From contig JAMKCF010000018.1 of assembly GCA_023634235.1 (NCBI GenBank), positions 5,423,474-5,487,473 on the forward strand: 64,000 bases of DNA, in the 5' to 3' direction. The notes beneath the pieces are model-generated. The model did not search any database and was not told the origin of the DNA. It was given only the letters and a program-made list of their open reading frames with translations. Positions 40,626-63,800 of the stretch are shown piece after piece (the stretch's first letter is position 1; each line of letters begins with the position of its first letter). Made by a program: the position numbers and the translations under genes. Source of the DNA: Pisaster brevispinus (taxonomy: Eukaryota > Echinodermata > Asteroidea > Forcipulatida > Asteriidae).

Positions 40626-43564
40626 CAGCCCCTCTAATGAGAGGTTTTTATTATTAGAACAAAATTGTGTTTATCAAATGGCGATCTGAGTGTAATTGTT
40701 TCAATTAATACTACTTAAACACTTGGAATGATTTAAAATTCGCAGAGAGATTGCAGCGTTTTCATTGGTCTTAATCTCCTAGAGAGCGATAGCCTTTGAA
40801 TCAGCGACTTATTGGTTGACCTTTCGGCAGATAAAGAAAGAGGTAAATTTTGCCCTCAGTTAGGAAATTTTATCATGCAACTCCCCTAAGGCTTGGCAAA
40901 CCAATACAAACACAACGATTGAGGGCCGAAGTACCGGCTTTTGAGCAACGCAGCTTTGGTCCTATAAGTTGTGACGGCTGTTTCATGAAATCCGTAACAG
41001 ACCCTATACAATTCTGTCTGAAGAACACAGAAAGATCAGTCGCGAATCCTTATGAAAAAGGGGTGTTGAAATGTTTGTTCTAAATTAATTCTTCGAATTT
41101 ATTTTCTGAGGAATGAAACTGCTCTGAAATCATTTGTCTAATAAGCACGACCACCTTAAAGTGTTTATCAACGCCCTGCTGTTATGGCTTCACGAAAAAA
41201 AACCACCCCAAAACATTCGCTTTGGGAATTGCAGGTGATGTTTGCATTCTGCAATGAAACAGTCGTTGTGGAATCTTTATTCATACTGACTAGTCTCCAT
41301 CATCAGTCCACAATTCATTAGTAGCGTCACAGCACCGGCCATTAAGATATCAACACTCGCCCATCTCACCTAACGACGCCTTCACCATTTTGACCAAAGA
41401 CGCGACGAAGACGGAGTACATTCCCCACTTGTGTCTAGTCCACCCCCTTCTTCAAGGAAGACAAAAGATAAAGAGACCTTTACTGAGACGAAAACAGCAG
41501 TCCTCAGTCAAAGTGCCAAATCCTGTTCGGGAAACGCTACAGCATTTGAAATTATTGAGCCAGCAATTACTTGGGTGCACTTCTAGGGTTCGGGCCCGAT
41601 CTCGCTCATGTTACATGAATCTTGAGGTTTGTCTTTAAATGGCTTGCGTTCTTCTACACATCGCTTTAAGTGTTTAGTCAATCTTCTAGGATTGATCTAC
41701 GATTTTATGGTACAAGCTCCGTCGGCCATTGTCAAGTGGGGAAGCGTTTGCTAGTTCTATCACGGATTTCCAGTGGAATTCGCTGATATTTCAGCTGCAG
41801 TGACTTAAAAAAGGGGGGTATTTACCTCGATCAGCTTTCACTTCAGCCGTATCTAGACGCCATATTGGCCCTCAACACCTACGAGCTGAAACAATGTATG
41901 CTAATGGTAACAAAGACAGCTTCAAAAATGGAAAAGTGAAAGTGTTGCCTTTGACGTTGAATCCCCGGAGTTGTTTAAGACTGTAGAATGTTTATTGTTG
42001 CTCACACACCACCTGCAAATTGAATGATTTATACCTAACTGTATTGAGGGTAATTTATTCAGAACATCTGATTAGTGCCACTGCCCCATATATCAAAACC
42101 AGTCGCCAGGATTGTCCAAGGTTAAAGGTTTATACATCTGAAACTTAAACAAATATATAAATAAAAAAATAAGTGAATAAAAATAAGTCTCAAGTAAAAA
42201 TGTAACAACTGAAAGCTCGAGGCAGTAAAAAGCATTGTTTGTATTGGATAACAACTATCTTAAAGGTGTATTTTCAATGCATCATTGGTTTTTGGAAGAA
42301 ATTAATTTTAATCCTTTATGTTTTCAGTTAAACACTGTACAACTTACAATCCAGTGTGGAAATTTCATCCAACTGGATTGTTGTGTTTAAAGTTCTGACA
42401 TAATTAAATCCACAATAAGGTGATAGGATGATATTTTGCGTTAGAACATCCTTGCTTCTTATCAGCAAGATGCTAATTTCAGAAAACTGGACACACATTG
42501 TCATAAACACACAATGGTTTTCCTTTTAGTAGAAAATGCTACCAGTCAAAATGTCACGTGGGCATTTGAGTTATTTGTAACGGGTATCCTGCTATTAATA
42601 CTTTAAATTAAAATAAAAAAGCAATGTTTGTTTTGTCAGTGTGTGCAATATCACTTCCAATGCTGCAACCAAAGCAAACAATGGAAGTTTGTGCATAGTC
42701 AATTGCTTTTATCTTATAATGTAAAAAGGTTAATGTGGTTTTCATGTATAAATAAATGCCCGCAATGATGTATTGGGCCTTAGTGATAAAATGTCAACAA
42801 AATAAAATTCCAGTATAAAGGACGAGTGTATTGCGCCCCCGGCGTCCACTAAAGAATATCGTCTCAGCAAATGAACTGTTCACTTGTTTTATCTCCCTTC
42901 GAAATCACAAATTTAAGCTATTGACGGATAACAAGTGGATAAATGAAGTAATTAAAACTTTGCTTTGGGCCACAATTCTTGTTTTAAAACTAGCTCGAAT
43001 TTGCGTGAAACAGAATTTAAAAATGTTTTCTTTCCAGCGCGTCGTGTGTCCAATCTTCGTAGTTTCTCGAATTAATATTTTGACCGATTTTCTCCCGCAC
43101 GTACGTGGCGTGGTACGCAATGGCATTCTTAATGGTTATGTAGGCACAAACAACGATAATAATGCGGTGGGCGCCCGACCACCGTGCCAATTGGAACCTC
43201 TTCCGAATTTCTGGATCCCGTATGTAGTGTTTGACCGACTTTTACCGGAACGTATAGTGCGATTCCCCGCAATTAATCGTGGGAATTCGCGGGAAATGTC
43301 CAGCGATACGTTTTAAGTGTGCCATTATTTATTTTTTATTCATGAGAACGGATCAAATTTGAGAAACAGGACACGATGAAGACTGTTACGCTCCGTCACG
43401 GGCAGGCGAGGCTCTAGGATCAATGAGAACAAAGATTGACAATGTTCACTTGCTGACTGGACATTTTGGTTTTCAAGATGCGGGTGTACTATGCCGTCTA
43501 ACGGAAGTACACTGCCAACAAGTCAGAGCTAGAGGAGAAAAGGTGAGGGAATGTACCGCCCAGT
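40626..43564. other. Gene-free stretch
   Basis: The longest plus-strand frame, 42,831-43,316, shows no domain, signal peptide or splice context. A plus-strand donor-like GGAGAAAAG|GTGAGG at 43,541 closes a GC-richer patch from 43,360, possibly a non-coding first exon. Nothing else is supported. Confidence 0.45.
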
Positions 43565-43985
43565 ACCTTAAAGGGAACGTATACCATTGTTTTTTTAACC
43601 CGTGAACATTTCATTTCAAAAGGTGGTAGCGTTTTGGAGATATCGCCGAAAACCCGGAGCGGTTATGTCCACGCAGGAAGAATAACCTTTTATAGGAGTA
43701 CACGATCTTAGAAATTTATCTTATACTAACGTTTCTCAGACTATTTTTTAATTTTTTTTGTATTTTTTTTTCATTTATTATTATTATTATGTGTATTATT
43801 GTTATTTATTTATTTATTTTTTTTTTTTTTTTGGGGGGGATACAAATTGATATGTTTTTCCATTAAGGTTTCTCAAAATGCTGTGTACTATCAAAAGCTG
43901 CAGCTGTATTTCTTACCAAGTAAGTTTTTATTGCCATTAATTTTAAGAGCGATTACCAAACGTACGTCTTCCCTTTAAAGAAACC
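43565..43985. mobile_element. Dispersed element with TTAAAGGGAA ends
   Basis: The left end reads CTTAAAGGGAACGTATACCA. The right end ACGTACGTCTTCCCTTTAAAG is an imperfect inverted match. The interior has a poly-T/(TTAT)n tract. The right part resembles 5,955-6,160. Likely a TTAA-type MITE. Confidence 0.55.
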
Positions 43986-44873
43986 TAAGACAATACTATT
44001 TTGTCCTCACAAAATTCTTCAAACAATCATTAATGAACACTTTGAAGGATCACACCAACTAGTACTATAACCATTCCAAATATGGTATGATTGGTGGAGG
44101 GGGTGCCGAGGAAAATCTAAGAGGAGGATGTTCCACAGGGCGTTGTATTGAGGAATGGGTTGTACTGAGGGGTAAAGAAGCTACAGTGGGTGTGGTCATA
44201 CAATCAAACTTTAGCATCCCCGTGAAATTTATATAACGTTTTCCCGTTATCCAGAGTTGCTCAATGGAGACATTTTACTCCCACTGTTTCCGGTCTCCCG
44301 GTGGGACCAAACATGGGGGGGGGGGGTAAAAAGAACTGTGTGACGAGCAAAGAAATATCTTAGTGAAAAAAACTTCAAGATAATAGTGCTGTTCTCTTTT
44401 CAAGTTTTTAAACTTCCTAGTCCTACAAAGACATTTTTTTGATACTGTCCTTATACATGACCTCTCTGGATCCACCATTTTCTCATACGCACATAACACG
44501 TGACCTGGTTTACATGAGATCATGGATGACAACCTTGACATTTTCCCATGCAATGTCTATAATTAGATCCACATAGTAGAGTTGAGCAGTGTGCGCAAGC
44601 TTGCATATGTGGATTGATGAGTCGAGTTGGTAATTACAGGTAATTATCTCTCGGTTCATTCCACTTCCCTTGTCTGTCGCTCAGAATCCCACGTCTGTGC
44701 AGAGACTTCTTACAACATAACAAATGGTTTTACTAGAGTCTCATTTCCGCCATCTAGTCCTCAATCAACACATTATTTAAACAACCAACTTGTGTGCATT
44801 TCATTTCGATGATCACTTCTTTGTGAAAAATAATCAAACAAACAAACAAACAACCCAACAACCCCCCCCCCCC

Positions 44874-44912
<39 letters not shown>

Positions 44913-45169
44913 ACCCCACACAATAAAAAAATAAAAAACCCGAAAACGGTTCTGTTTGTTGGGGGGGGGGGATTTTTTTGTACGACTAATCTTTTTTCCC
45001 CTTCTTTTTTCTTTTCTCCTTTTTTTTCAACGGTTATTGTTTGAGCAGTTTAAAGCTATTTTTGGCAATTTATAGCTTTATGTTCTTTGCAACAGAAAGA
45101 GTTTCATTATTTCATTATTTCAATATGTTGTTATACGTCCAACAAGCGCCAATGTCAGGATGAAAAGGA
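43986..45169. other. Gene-free stretch with homopolymers
   Basis: It holds poly-G at 44,315-44,326 and adjacent poly-C and poly-A runs at 44,862-44,911. Poly-G/poly-T follow at 44,960-44,977. Frames through here are low-complexity artefacts. Confidence 0.6.
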
Positions 45170-45350
45170 AACGAGAAATGTTCAGTTTTAGATGTGGGAT
45201 GAAAACCCAAAATGGGGAAAACCAACAAAATCAGTTGGGGACTGAAAACCCAATCCACACACAAGGCTCTGGTCTGAGGTGGGTTTCGAAGCGGGGTCCA
45301 CAGAGGTGAAACGCATGCGGAAGTAAACCACTGAGCCAACCTGATCTCGT
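45170..45350 (-). repeat. tRNA-derived SINE
   Basis: On the minus strand: GATCAGGTTGGCTCAGTGGT (A-box region), then CTGTGGACCCCGCTTCGAAA and CCCACCTCAGACCAGAG (B-box region). A body with TGGGTTTTCAGTCCCCAACT follows. The tRNA-like promoter elements are clear, but the copy is diverged and not a functional tRNA gene. Confidence 0.72.
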
Positions 45351-48284
45351 TTGTGGAAACAAAACGCTTTAATGCTCCTTTTCAAAACGATGGCATCATT
45401 CCTGTTTGAATGATGAACAAAGTGAGAATTATAAAACAAATCAGCATACCTCGTTTGTAAAAAGTATAAAAGAAAAGTAAAATATGTGGCGTTTATTCAC
45501 ACGTTTTACGACATAAATAGTGTTCAACTATTCTGTTTGAAACATCAAAACCAAAATTTAATCCTAGCCTTAATCCTAATCATAACCCGAACCCTAATGA
45601 CAACCCTAACCCTTTATTAAACCATAATGACGTCAGGTTCACAAGAAGGAGAAAAAAACCCCTGAAAAACTTCTGGTGCAACAAATAAGAGTGATTTAAT
45701 TCCTTTCTCCTGAAACACACCTGATTCTAACAACAGCAACGCGAAGTAATTTTCGCGCTATGTTTAGATACTGTAACGAGTCGAGTTACTGCGTGCCATC
45801 AAAAGTGGATCCTTCCGCTACGTTAAATACTAACTAAAAGCGCCAGTACCGGAGTGTTGTTTGCCAAGTAAATGTGGTGCAATAGGGCTATGCGTCAGAA
45901 CGCGTGACTGGCTCTCGCAATTCTCACCAAGTTAAACCACATTTATCAGTTTAAAGCTACTAATTGAATCTCGTGATTTACCAACACCGTCAATGCGTGG
46001 GATTGATGTCGTGACGAATAGGTGTTGCTTCTTTTGGGCTGCCAGATCTAGGAACAATGCTTTGGGGGGGGGGGGGTGAGTGCCGCGTGATGAATGGGAA
46101 AGCAAGGTGGGGAAAGTGGAAAAACCCGCCCCAAAACGCGAGCTACACATAACAGGATACATGCCTGTTGATCTATTTAAGTGGTACAACGCGAGACCGT
46201 CGTTTTTGGCGTCGTCTCGGCGAGAACATATTAAACAGAAAGTTGTCTCAAAGTACTCAACGGGAGAAAAGGGGAAGCGCGAAAGGTTGTTTGATGCTTT
46301 TACGCAGTGTCATGACAACCGGGCAGAAAGCATTTTACTCCGTATTGATTTTTGTATTGACTGTTCTATTTAATTAGGAACTTCGGCTTTTACATCCCTT
46401 CCAAGTAATAGGAACGCCGACACGCATCTTTGGACTTGAGGAATTCTATTCCTTTTTTTACTAATGTCCGTGAGAATGATCGAAGAGTTCCACATTAGTT
46501 AAAGATAAGGTGTGTTATTCCTTCACAAAACCCTTTTCCATCAAACTATTAATGTACGAGCAAAGTTGCATTTGCAGGCAACCACGCAGTTCATAAATAT
46601 ACACAAAGAAGACGCAGGAAGAGTAACACATTGTTAGACAAATTGTTTCTATTGAAAAAATCATTTTGTTCACTTTAGAGCTGCTTGCCTTAAAGTTGAG
46701 TGTAAAAATCGCCTGATGTTACGAGACCTCTTGAAGTTTATCGAAAAGTGAATAACCGATCGTTATACTATTGTTGGTTAAACAAGCCCACGCAGTCAAA
46801 CTGAGGCCATGGCTCCTGGCGGGCAGCTACAACGCCTAAGAATAAGCAAATGACTAGATGAAGCCGTCAGTTCGGACGCGGCCTTAGACTGGATGGGGTA
46901 AATGTTTGCTTATCTTGCGATGAAAATCATAATTATTTTAAGTGCAGTCAACTTTTCATTCCGCCACGTTATATTCAAGGTGGAGGGGTCACTGAAAAGA
47001 GCAGTTTTTGACCAGCGATGTTTTGGTTTGCAATACAATCTAACAAAAAAAATTAGTTACAGATTACGGGCTAGCCGCAATAACAATTTTCAATAATCTG
47101 AAAGAAATTAGAATGAACCGAAATATCTGTTTACCTAAGACCTACATAACAACACTGTAATGTTGCCTTGTATCTGCTTTTAAATGTAACAGCTAGCAAT
47201 AAACACTTGCATTAAAATTCCAAGGATCCAAACACCACATGATGTAAATTCATGATCTCTCCTCCATTATTTATCAAACCCGATCCTCCGCACTCAACAT
47301 TCACGTGTGCAGGAAACTTTTGGGTTGCTCGTGCTCCGTTCGAACTATCCATTGATTGTATCCCTGATGGCTTTATCGTATTTCAGATGTCCTACGCATC
47401 GACGGTATTACCGTCCGAACTGAGAATCTTCTTTACATTAAACCCTGTTTTTACCTTGAAATTGAAACAAATGTGTCAAAATTGGCATCTTTTGTCGTGC
47501 GAAGGACTTAAATTCTTGAATTAGAGCAATACGGGGTTTTATTTCACGCTGGAATGAGAATAAGTGAAACTGAACTTTTACAGGTATAGTGAACTTTTTC
47601 TCGTTGCAACTATCGTTTTCCAAGTCCGCTTGGATGTAGGATGTAGTCAGTTGTTTTTTCTAAAATAAGAGCAACAGTTCAAGCAACAAGGTGATTCTAT
47701 ATTTTCAAATGGCAAATAAAAAAGTCACCTTAACGCTCATGAAACATTTACTTTTGTTTAAAAAAAACCAAGACAAAATCAACAAGAACAATAACAACAT
47801 TAAAAGCAAAAAGAGGCTAAAACTTATAAATCAAAGACATTTTGATCATAATTTTATCTAAAATTAGACTAAAATTTCAAACAAAGACAATCTTGATTTT
47901 TTCGACCCAAAGTTGCGCAGGCGGGTTATAATTGCTTAGCAAGAACTGACACACTACTGGCAAGGTATCAATTAAAACTTAATTAAAAAAGTAAATTTTT
48001 AGTTCTGTCAGTTTTTAGCTGTTTTATGCGAAACCTCAGGCTTTCTCGCAGAGGATAAACTTTATATAATCTTTTTTTTTATAATCCTTAGGCTGATAAT
48101 TACGTCACATTTCTTTTGTAAAAAGTAAAAAGTAAATTCACTTTTCAAATACATATTTCTCTGTCTTTGCCTACATGGGCAATTATGCTTTCCTTGCCGT
48201 CTTGTGTTGAACACAAAAACAAAGCTTATCACGTGTGCAATCTCGTGCGTTGTAATCTTTCCGTTATGATGTGATGATCAGAAG
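45351..48284. other. Gene-free stretch downstream of the receptor kinase gene
   Basis: It contains a degenerate telomere-like patch (45,562-45,625) and poly-G at 46,064-46,076. A plus-strand GATCTATTTAAGTGG near 46,170 in CpG-rich DNA might be promoter-like, without a supported exon. The 3' UTR of the kinase gene probably occupies the right part. A minus-strand AATAAA at 47,538-47,543 is one possible poly(A) signal. Confidence 0.45.
45562..45625. repeat. Degenerate telomere-like CCCTAA patch
   Basis: A short run of AATCCTAGCCTTAATCCTAA, CCCGAACCCTAATG and CAACCCTAACCC. It is too short and degenerate to be a telomere; an interstitial microsatellite is likeliest. Confidence 0.5.
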
Positions 48285-58186
<9,902 letters not shown>

Positions 58187-58249
58187 GTTTAAGCCACCTG
58201 CAGAATAGTTTGTAAAAAATAAACTGCACCACAAAAGTTCCTGATGAAG

Positions 58250-58260
58250 TTATATATACA
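58250..58260 (-). promoter_or_regulatory. Candidate TATA box of the receptor kinase gene
   Basis: The minus strand reads TGTATATATAA, about 65 nt upstream of the start codon at 58,186, so a start site near 58,220-58,225 would give a short 5' UTR. A TTCTGCAG word just before the ATG could instead be an acceptor for a 5' UTR exon. Confidence 0.45.
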
Positions 58261-59856
58261 GTGTGAGTTATACCTTGTATTTGTAGAGTATTGCGAAGGA
58301 TAGGGCTATTAGTTTCTATTTCGGAATCGTTTTATCTTGGAAAATTTAGATGGATTACTACGCAACAGTGTAGTTCCAAATAATTGCTGCACGTGTCCAT
58401 CACTGCGGACGCAGACGGAGAAATTGAAGAGCAGTGATTAAAACAAACGTTTTTATCAGAGTCCGTATAAACATGAATTTATCTTTGATATTTACACAAG
58501 GAACGTGAATAAACAGGGTGAAAAGCAATGCAGATCTAAAACAGATTTTGTTGCTGTCATGATTGTTATCTCAAGAAGATTCACTTAGAAAACTTTTAAA
58601 GCTTAATTTTGTTGAGTATGGGCCAATGTCCGTGTCCCACTGGGTGCCCCTCCCCCATCTGGACTTATAAATTATACCTAAATCGAAAGTTAAATTTTAT
58701 GGGCATTTTTTTTAAATTTATCATTTAATATTATTATTTTTTTGGGGGGGGTAGTAATGTCAGTGTTTTTTAAACTCTTGTTTTCCCTTTTGTTATATTA
58801 CACGCAGACAAAGTGCTTGTTTTTTCCTCCACAGCAGATTAGCGTAAAAGTAAAGAGAGCCAAATGGCTTGTTTAATCCTTTTTAAAGATCCTGAAAGGT
58901 TCCTCCACCATATTTTCCCCGTAACTTTTTAACGTTGCATCCGATCACCACCAGATTATTAAGCTTTTCCCAATAATATTTATATTTTATCTAGGTTCAT
59001 ATAGAAAAAAGAAAGAAGAAAAAAAGAACCGGTTGTCAATTATGTCCACGTTCCATGTACACACAAGGCCTGCTTTGTCATGACGACACACGGCAATGTA
59101 CCTTGCACTGTTTACTTGTTGACATGACCACTTGACTCTACTTGTAGCGTAACACAGCCATTTTATCACACGCAGCAACATTGTGGATGTCGTTTCTCAT
59201 ACTGTAAGTAGACAATTTTATCATCGAGGTAGAAATATCCATGTTTTTATTACTTAAAATGTGATTATGTCATCATGCATGCATTATAAACTGGTTAATT
59301 ACCCAGTTTCGATGTTAGTTTAGCATGACTGTCATCAGTCAGTGGCGTTATGTATCCGTGTTGGATTTTTAGTTTGATGATTTTGAAAAGACAGTATATA
59401 GACCAGTGTGAACACAGTGACTCGGTGCAAAGTGCGAACCTTGAGCAGGAGGTGTTGCAATACACACCTGCAGCGGTGTTTATTTTCCCCTTCCATAATG
59501 TCAAGGCCCCGAAGAATCCGTGGATTATTGCCCTATTACATGCATTCGGAGTATTTCTGGGTAGTTTTTCGAAATGTTCTAAACCTTTCCGAGTTCAGCA
59601 AAAATAGTTGGAACAATTTGCGATCGGCAACAAGCAATTAAAATATTGTTTATTTTCTTATAGGAGAGATGTGCACAGAGTTAGCAAACAAACTGAACGA
59701 TGATGGTTTACGACGCGTAATAACACTCATTTTCATCGCATCGAAGCCTTTGACAAAGCGGTGATGGAATAATGAGCTTGGTTTGGGGTTAAACTAGGCT
59801 TAAATACCATTCTTGAGAGTTTTATACGGTATGTTGCACCTGTGCCTAGCAGAAAA
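58261..59856. other. Intergenic region between two divergent Ig-domain genes
   Basis: A 1.67-kb gap separates the two start codons. It probably holds the promoters of both genes. I see poly-G near 58,744 and (AGAAAA)n near 59,010. Two overlapping plus-strand frames at 59,350-59,641 lack supporting splice signals. Confidence 0.5.
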
Positions 59857-62594
59857 ATGAATGAACGATGCCCGGGTCAGTTAGGCCTGCGAGTGCCTAT
59901 TATCTGCCTCTTGATTGGACTGGCAAGGAGCAGCATTTGCCCAACTGATAGAGGTAAACGAAGTCAAATTAAAACATTTCAACAGCTAAGCTAATCGATT
60001 TCCTCTTTAGTTTTTAGTCAATTCATGTAGGAGTTATTGCATGCCACTATCTTCCTGTGTAAACTACATTTTTGTTTATACCTTTTATTTAATTGTATTC
60101 TTTGTAGTTAACAAAGAGTTCGATTTTCAAAGCTTTTTAACAGCCTCGTAAAGACGAACCTTAAAGAAAGATTGTCGATCACTTTTTAATTTCACCCCTT
60201 TCCTTAATCTGCCTTTGCTTGGAACAGTCATTTGCAGTCTTACCTTACAACCATCATACAACTAGCTAAAAGTGCGCCCTCTCGTGTCCGGGTAGCTAGT
60301 AGGATTATTCATAAGTATAACATATTTATTTTATTTATTTCTTATTTACCTTGGAGAGACCTCTCAGCAAAAAGCTATTTATTCAGAGATGCCCAGCAGC
60401 TACAAACAAATGCATGTGTTTATCTATTAAAAAAATGACAAAAATATTAAACATGTAATATTAAAAGAATTATAAAAACAGCCGAGTTGGTAAAGGGAAG
60501 GCCAAGTGTAATATAAGCTAAAAACAAACAAACAACATTGAACATATTTTGGATAACGTCCGACCGTATTATTGTTTTATGCAGTTAATACAACCCATGA
60601 TGTAACCAGCGCCATCCACCGTGACGTAACAATCCAACAAGGTATCTTCCAGCAAATTCCGTGTACTACTTTTCGACAGGGCGAGAGAGTTGCTGCTACT
60701 GCTTGGTACCAAGGTAACAGTGACATCGACCCTAAATTACTCAAACTGATTAGCAGTGATGACGACGACGTTGGGGTAAACCAGAAATATGCTCTGACGT
60801 CAAACAACGGGCTGGTCATTAAAGACGTCACCAAACTGGACGAGGGGAATTATGTCTGCATTGTTGTTTCTCTCGAATCGACCAACAGGCATACCGTGGT
60901 TGGTGTACATGCCACAACAGCGGCTATGGCTGATGTGAATATTCAATCTTTTATTCAAGTCTATAAAAACCATGAAAGCAGGTTTTAGCATTTATTAAGA
61001 ACCGTTCTTTCAAATCCGGTCATACTACATGTAATCCTCTACTTGAACCCCTCCTTTGAGATAGTGTAGTCATTCATGAGGTTGAGTTCCCTAAAAGGTC
61101 ACCATGACCCTTTGAGTTTGCCAACGGCACTCCCCGTTGACATGTATACATCCAAAACCCCATTCGTTTGTACACACCTATTGAAACACTACAGACTGCC
61201 TATGCACTTGTAAACACAGGTCTTTCTAGGTGGGAATTACCTTGGGACTATGTTTTGTCTCCCCCGCCCACTCCAACAACCATTCCCCATCCCCTACCCA
61301 CCACCCATTCACACCAAACAGACTTAACTGCCCAATAATTAAAGTGCCTTCCGATAAGGCGCGAGTCCCCTTTGGGTATTTTTTTTTGTGGGGGGAGCCG
61401 CGTGACCCAGGGTTAAAAATAAAAAATTAAAAAAGGGCCTACCGCTACTGCCCCCTTTCGTGACGCAGGGTTCATAATTATGAATGTTAGTTACACCACG
61501 CATTTTCCATAAATTAAAAGAGATCAAAATGTGCCAAACAAAACGACAAACTCAAATATTGTGTGTTTACCTGTTTAATATAAATATGTTTATTAGAAAA
61601 CCAAATACATGTAATTCCTTGTCTATACAGAAGGCATGTTTCAAGCAGTAAAAGCTGACGTCAAAACTACATCTAGTTTGGCTCAATCTGTACGTCACAG
61701 GATATCATGCCCGTGCGATACGACGTCATCTTCAACGGTGTACTGGTCACAGGGAACCGGTGTTACGAGTGAAACTGATATCCTCTGTGCCAGGTTCGCT
61801 GATGGAACTGTACTTCAGTTCCAAGGTGGAGATGATTTCGGGGTACCTGCAGATGGTTCTCTTCTCCTCAACTCTCTTCAAAACACACGAGAAGCTGCGA
61901 GGTTTTGGTGTCACGTGTTCAAGCCGGACGGGTCTTTGATAAATTGCTACGTCGACACAAGGATAGTGAAAGGTTGCTAAAATCATTTCCCTTTTTTTTT
62001 ATAAACAAAACGAAAACTGTAGACAACCCAGAGTATATGACTGAAACATCGAGTTATTACGTATACACCACCTGCTCTTTGAAGAAACACCACAAGTCAT
62101 ATTTTAAGTTTTTCAGGACTAAAAATAAAACGTCATGACCTAAGAAGAAAACAAGAAAAGAAAACAAGTTTAGAAAGGAAGCAAACCGTCCAGGAGAAAC
62201 CCAAAGCATAATGATGTCACTGGGGTAGGGCGCCCTTTGGTCATTTTTTCAACAACCAAGTTTTTTTCTTTCGATGCAGATGAACAACCGTCTAACAAAG
62301 CCCTTCAAGCTTCAACAGATTCTTTCTACGTTCTTAAAGGTGAATATCAAACGCTGCCATGTACAAATGGACCTATCAGCGAGCAAACATGCGAGGTACA
62401 ATGGTTTAAAGCTGTCTCATCAACCACAGACCTTCTTCTCAACTACACGGCATGGAATGACGTCACTTATGCCGAGGATGGTTTCGATCTTGGTAGTGAT
62501 TTTGCCCTTGTTATAAAATCTGCAGATGAAGAAAATGGCGGGGTATACATCTGCAAGACAAAGTCTGAATGGCAGATGGAGGTCCGAGTTATTG
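59857..62594 (+). CDS. Immunoglobulin-superfamily protein, signal peptide plus three Ig domains (3' end uncertain)
   Basis: Exons are 59,857-59,953 (signal peptide, core LRVPIICLLIGLARSS; donor G|GTAAAC), 60,585-60,902 (Ig 1), 61,631-61,972 (Ig 2) and 62,280-62,594 (Ig 3; donor G|GTAAGA). All introns are phase 1, the classic arrangement for shuffled Ig exons, and all joins are in frame. Ig 1 shows IPCTTF, AWYQGN and DEGNYVCIV. Ig 2 shows ISCPCD, VYWSQG and ARFWCHVF. Ig 3 shows LPCTNG, VQWFKA and NGGVYICKT. These are the paired cysteines, core Trp and Y-x-C of V/I-set domains. No membrane segment is seen within this span. It is secreted or membrane-anchored at the cell surface; ligand unknown. 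The gene is head to head with the receptor kinase and could be a related receptor continuing past the window, or end in the candidate tail exon at 63,670. Confidence 0.85.
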
Positions 62595-62609
62595 GTAAGA
62601 AATTAAAAC

Positions 62610-63640
62610 TAAATTAAGGTTGATAAAAAATGCATCTATTTCAAACATTGGGAGTCGGCAGGAGTCAATTATATCTATAACCTTGTCGATGATGCTGGGA
62701 ATTTTTTGTCCTTAGATGGTTTCAGAAATAAATTTCATATTAAAGCAAATTTTTTGGAATATAGGGGTGTGGTCAGGGCCATCAAGTCTGCTTTTCCAAA
62801 AATTTTGCCTTTTACGAAAGGAACTGTTCAACTGCCTTTTATTCCATTCAATTTCAAGACCCTTTTGAGGGACAAAAAAGGCTCCAGCAGAATCTTAAAG
62901 GTCTTGACCTCCTCCAGGAAAGTTACTTATACATTTATTCCTTAGTGGAACTTTAGTTTGCAAATAGACTATAGTTTTTCTAAATGGTCGTTAATTTTTA
63001 ATATTCCTTTCAACTGCACAATAGACACTAGACTGAGATGGTTCCAGTACAGACTAATTCATAGAATTCTAGGCACAAACAGTTTTCTTTTCAAAATCAA
63101 CAAGCTGAACTCTAATTTATTTACTTTTTGTAATAATGAGGAGGAGACTCTTATCCATTTGTTTTGCTCATGTGCCGTTACAATTCCTTTTTGGACAGCA
63201 GTTGTTTCATGGATTAATTTTACGACTAAGTTAAATATCATCCCTGACAATGAAGCTTTTCTATTTGGCAAAACAGACTTTAAGTGTAAAGCTACAAACC
63301 TTATTTTATTAGTTTGTCGTTTTCATATTTACAAAAGGAAAATGTCTCAGAACAGACCATCCTTCTTAATATTCAAAACAGAACTCAAAAATTATTATGC
63401 CATGGAAAAATGTATTTACACCGGTAACAGTAAGTTGGCCAGTTTCTAATCATAAATGGGATTTCTTCTCCGTTCTTTTCCAAGATTAATGTTCTAAGTG
63501 TTAATTCTCTTTTAAAACGCCGTGTCTTGCTTTTACTTTTATCATGTGTATGTTTCAACGATCTGATGTATGATTTGGTGACATGTCGTCAATAAACCAT
63601 TATCCCCCCGGGAAAAAAAAATAAAAAAATAAAAAAATTA
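62610..63640 (+). pseudogene. 5'-truncated L1-like non-LTR retrotransposon (ORF2 C-terminus)
   Basis: The frame begins near 62,620 with KHWESAGVNYIYNLVDD and GFRNKFHIKANFLEYRGVV, typical of the region after the reverse transcriptase in L1/Tx1-type ORF2. An in-frame TAG at 62,943-62,945 breaks it. It resumes with LRWFQYRLIHRILGTNSFL and the Cys-His motif C-x2-C ... H-x4-C (FCNNEEETLIHLFCSC), ending at a stop at 63,447-63,449. A 3' UTR and an A-rich tail at 63,608-63,644 follow. Only about 1 kb of the 3' end is present, so it is a dead copy inserted next to the third Ig exon. Confidence 0.88.
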
Positions 63641-63669
63641 AAACACTGGTTCACTGTCTTTTTTCGCAG

Positions 63670-63800
63670 GGATTAAATTAAAGACAGGTACCGGTTTTAC
63701 AAACTTAAGAGTTGCATTGGATAGACCATGGAGATGTAGTGACGCATGCAAACAAATTGCTACAACCCACACAAGTGAAAGAAGCGCGTACCACTCCTAG
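63670..63800 (+). CDS. Candidate terminal exon of the Ig-superfamily gene (soluble tail)
   Basis: An acceptor-like TTTTTTCGCAG|GG starts here in the phase needed to continue exon 62,280-62,594. The frame runs 43 residues from GIKLKTGTGF through RPWRCSDACKQ to SAYHS and a TAG at 63,798-63,800. ATTAAA at 63,980-63,985 could be a poly(A) signal. If real, the product would be secreted with no membrane anchor. The tail has no recognisable domain, so chance remains possible. Confidence 0.3.

Noticed and set aside
42831..43316. 161-codon plus-strand frame
   Set aside because: No recognisable domain, signal peptide or exon boundaries. I cannot exclude a lineage-specific gene, but nothing supports one.
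44275..44553. Minus-strand cysteine- and lysine-rich frame
   Set aside because: No signal peptide, and it runs into a poly-G/poly-C tract. It has no usable splice sites.
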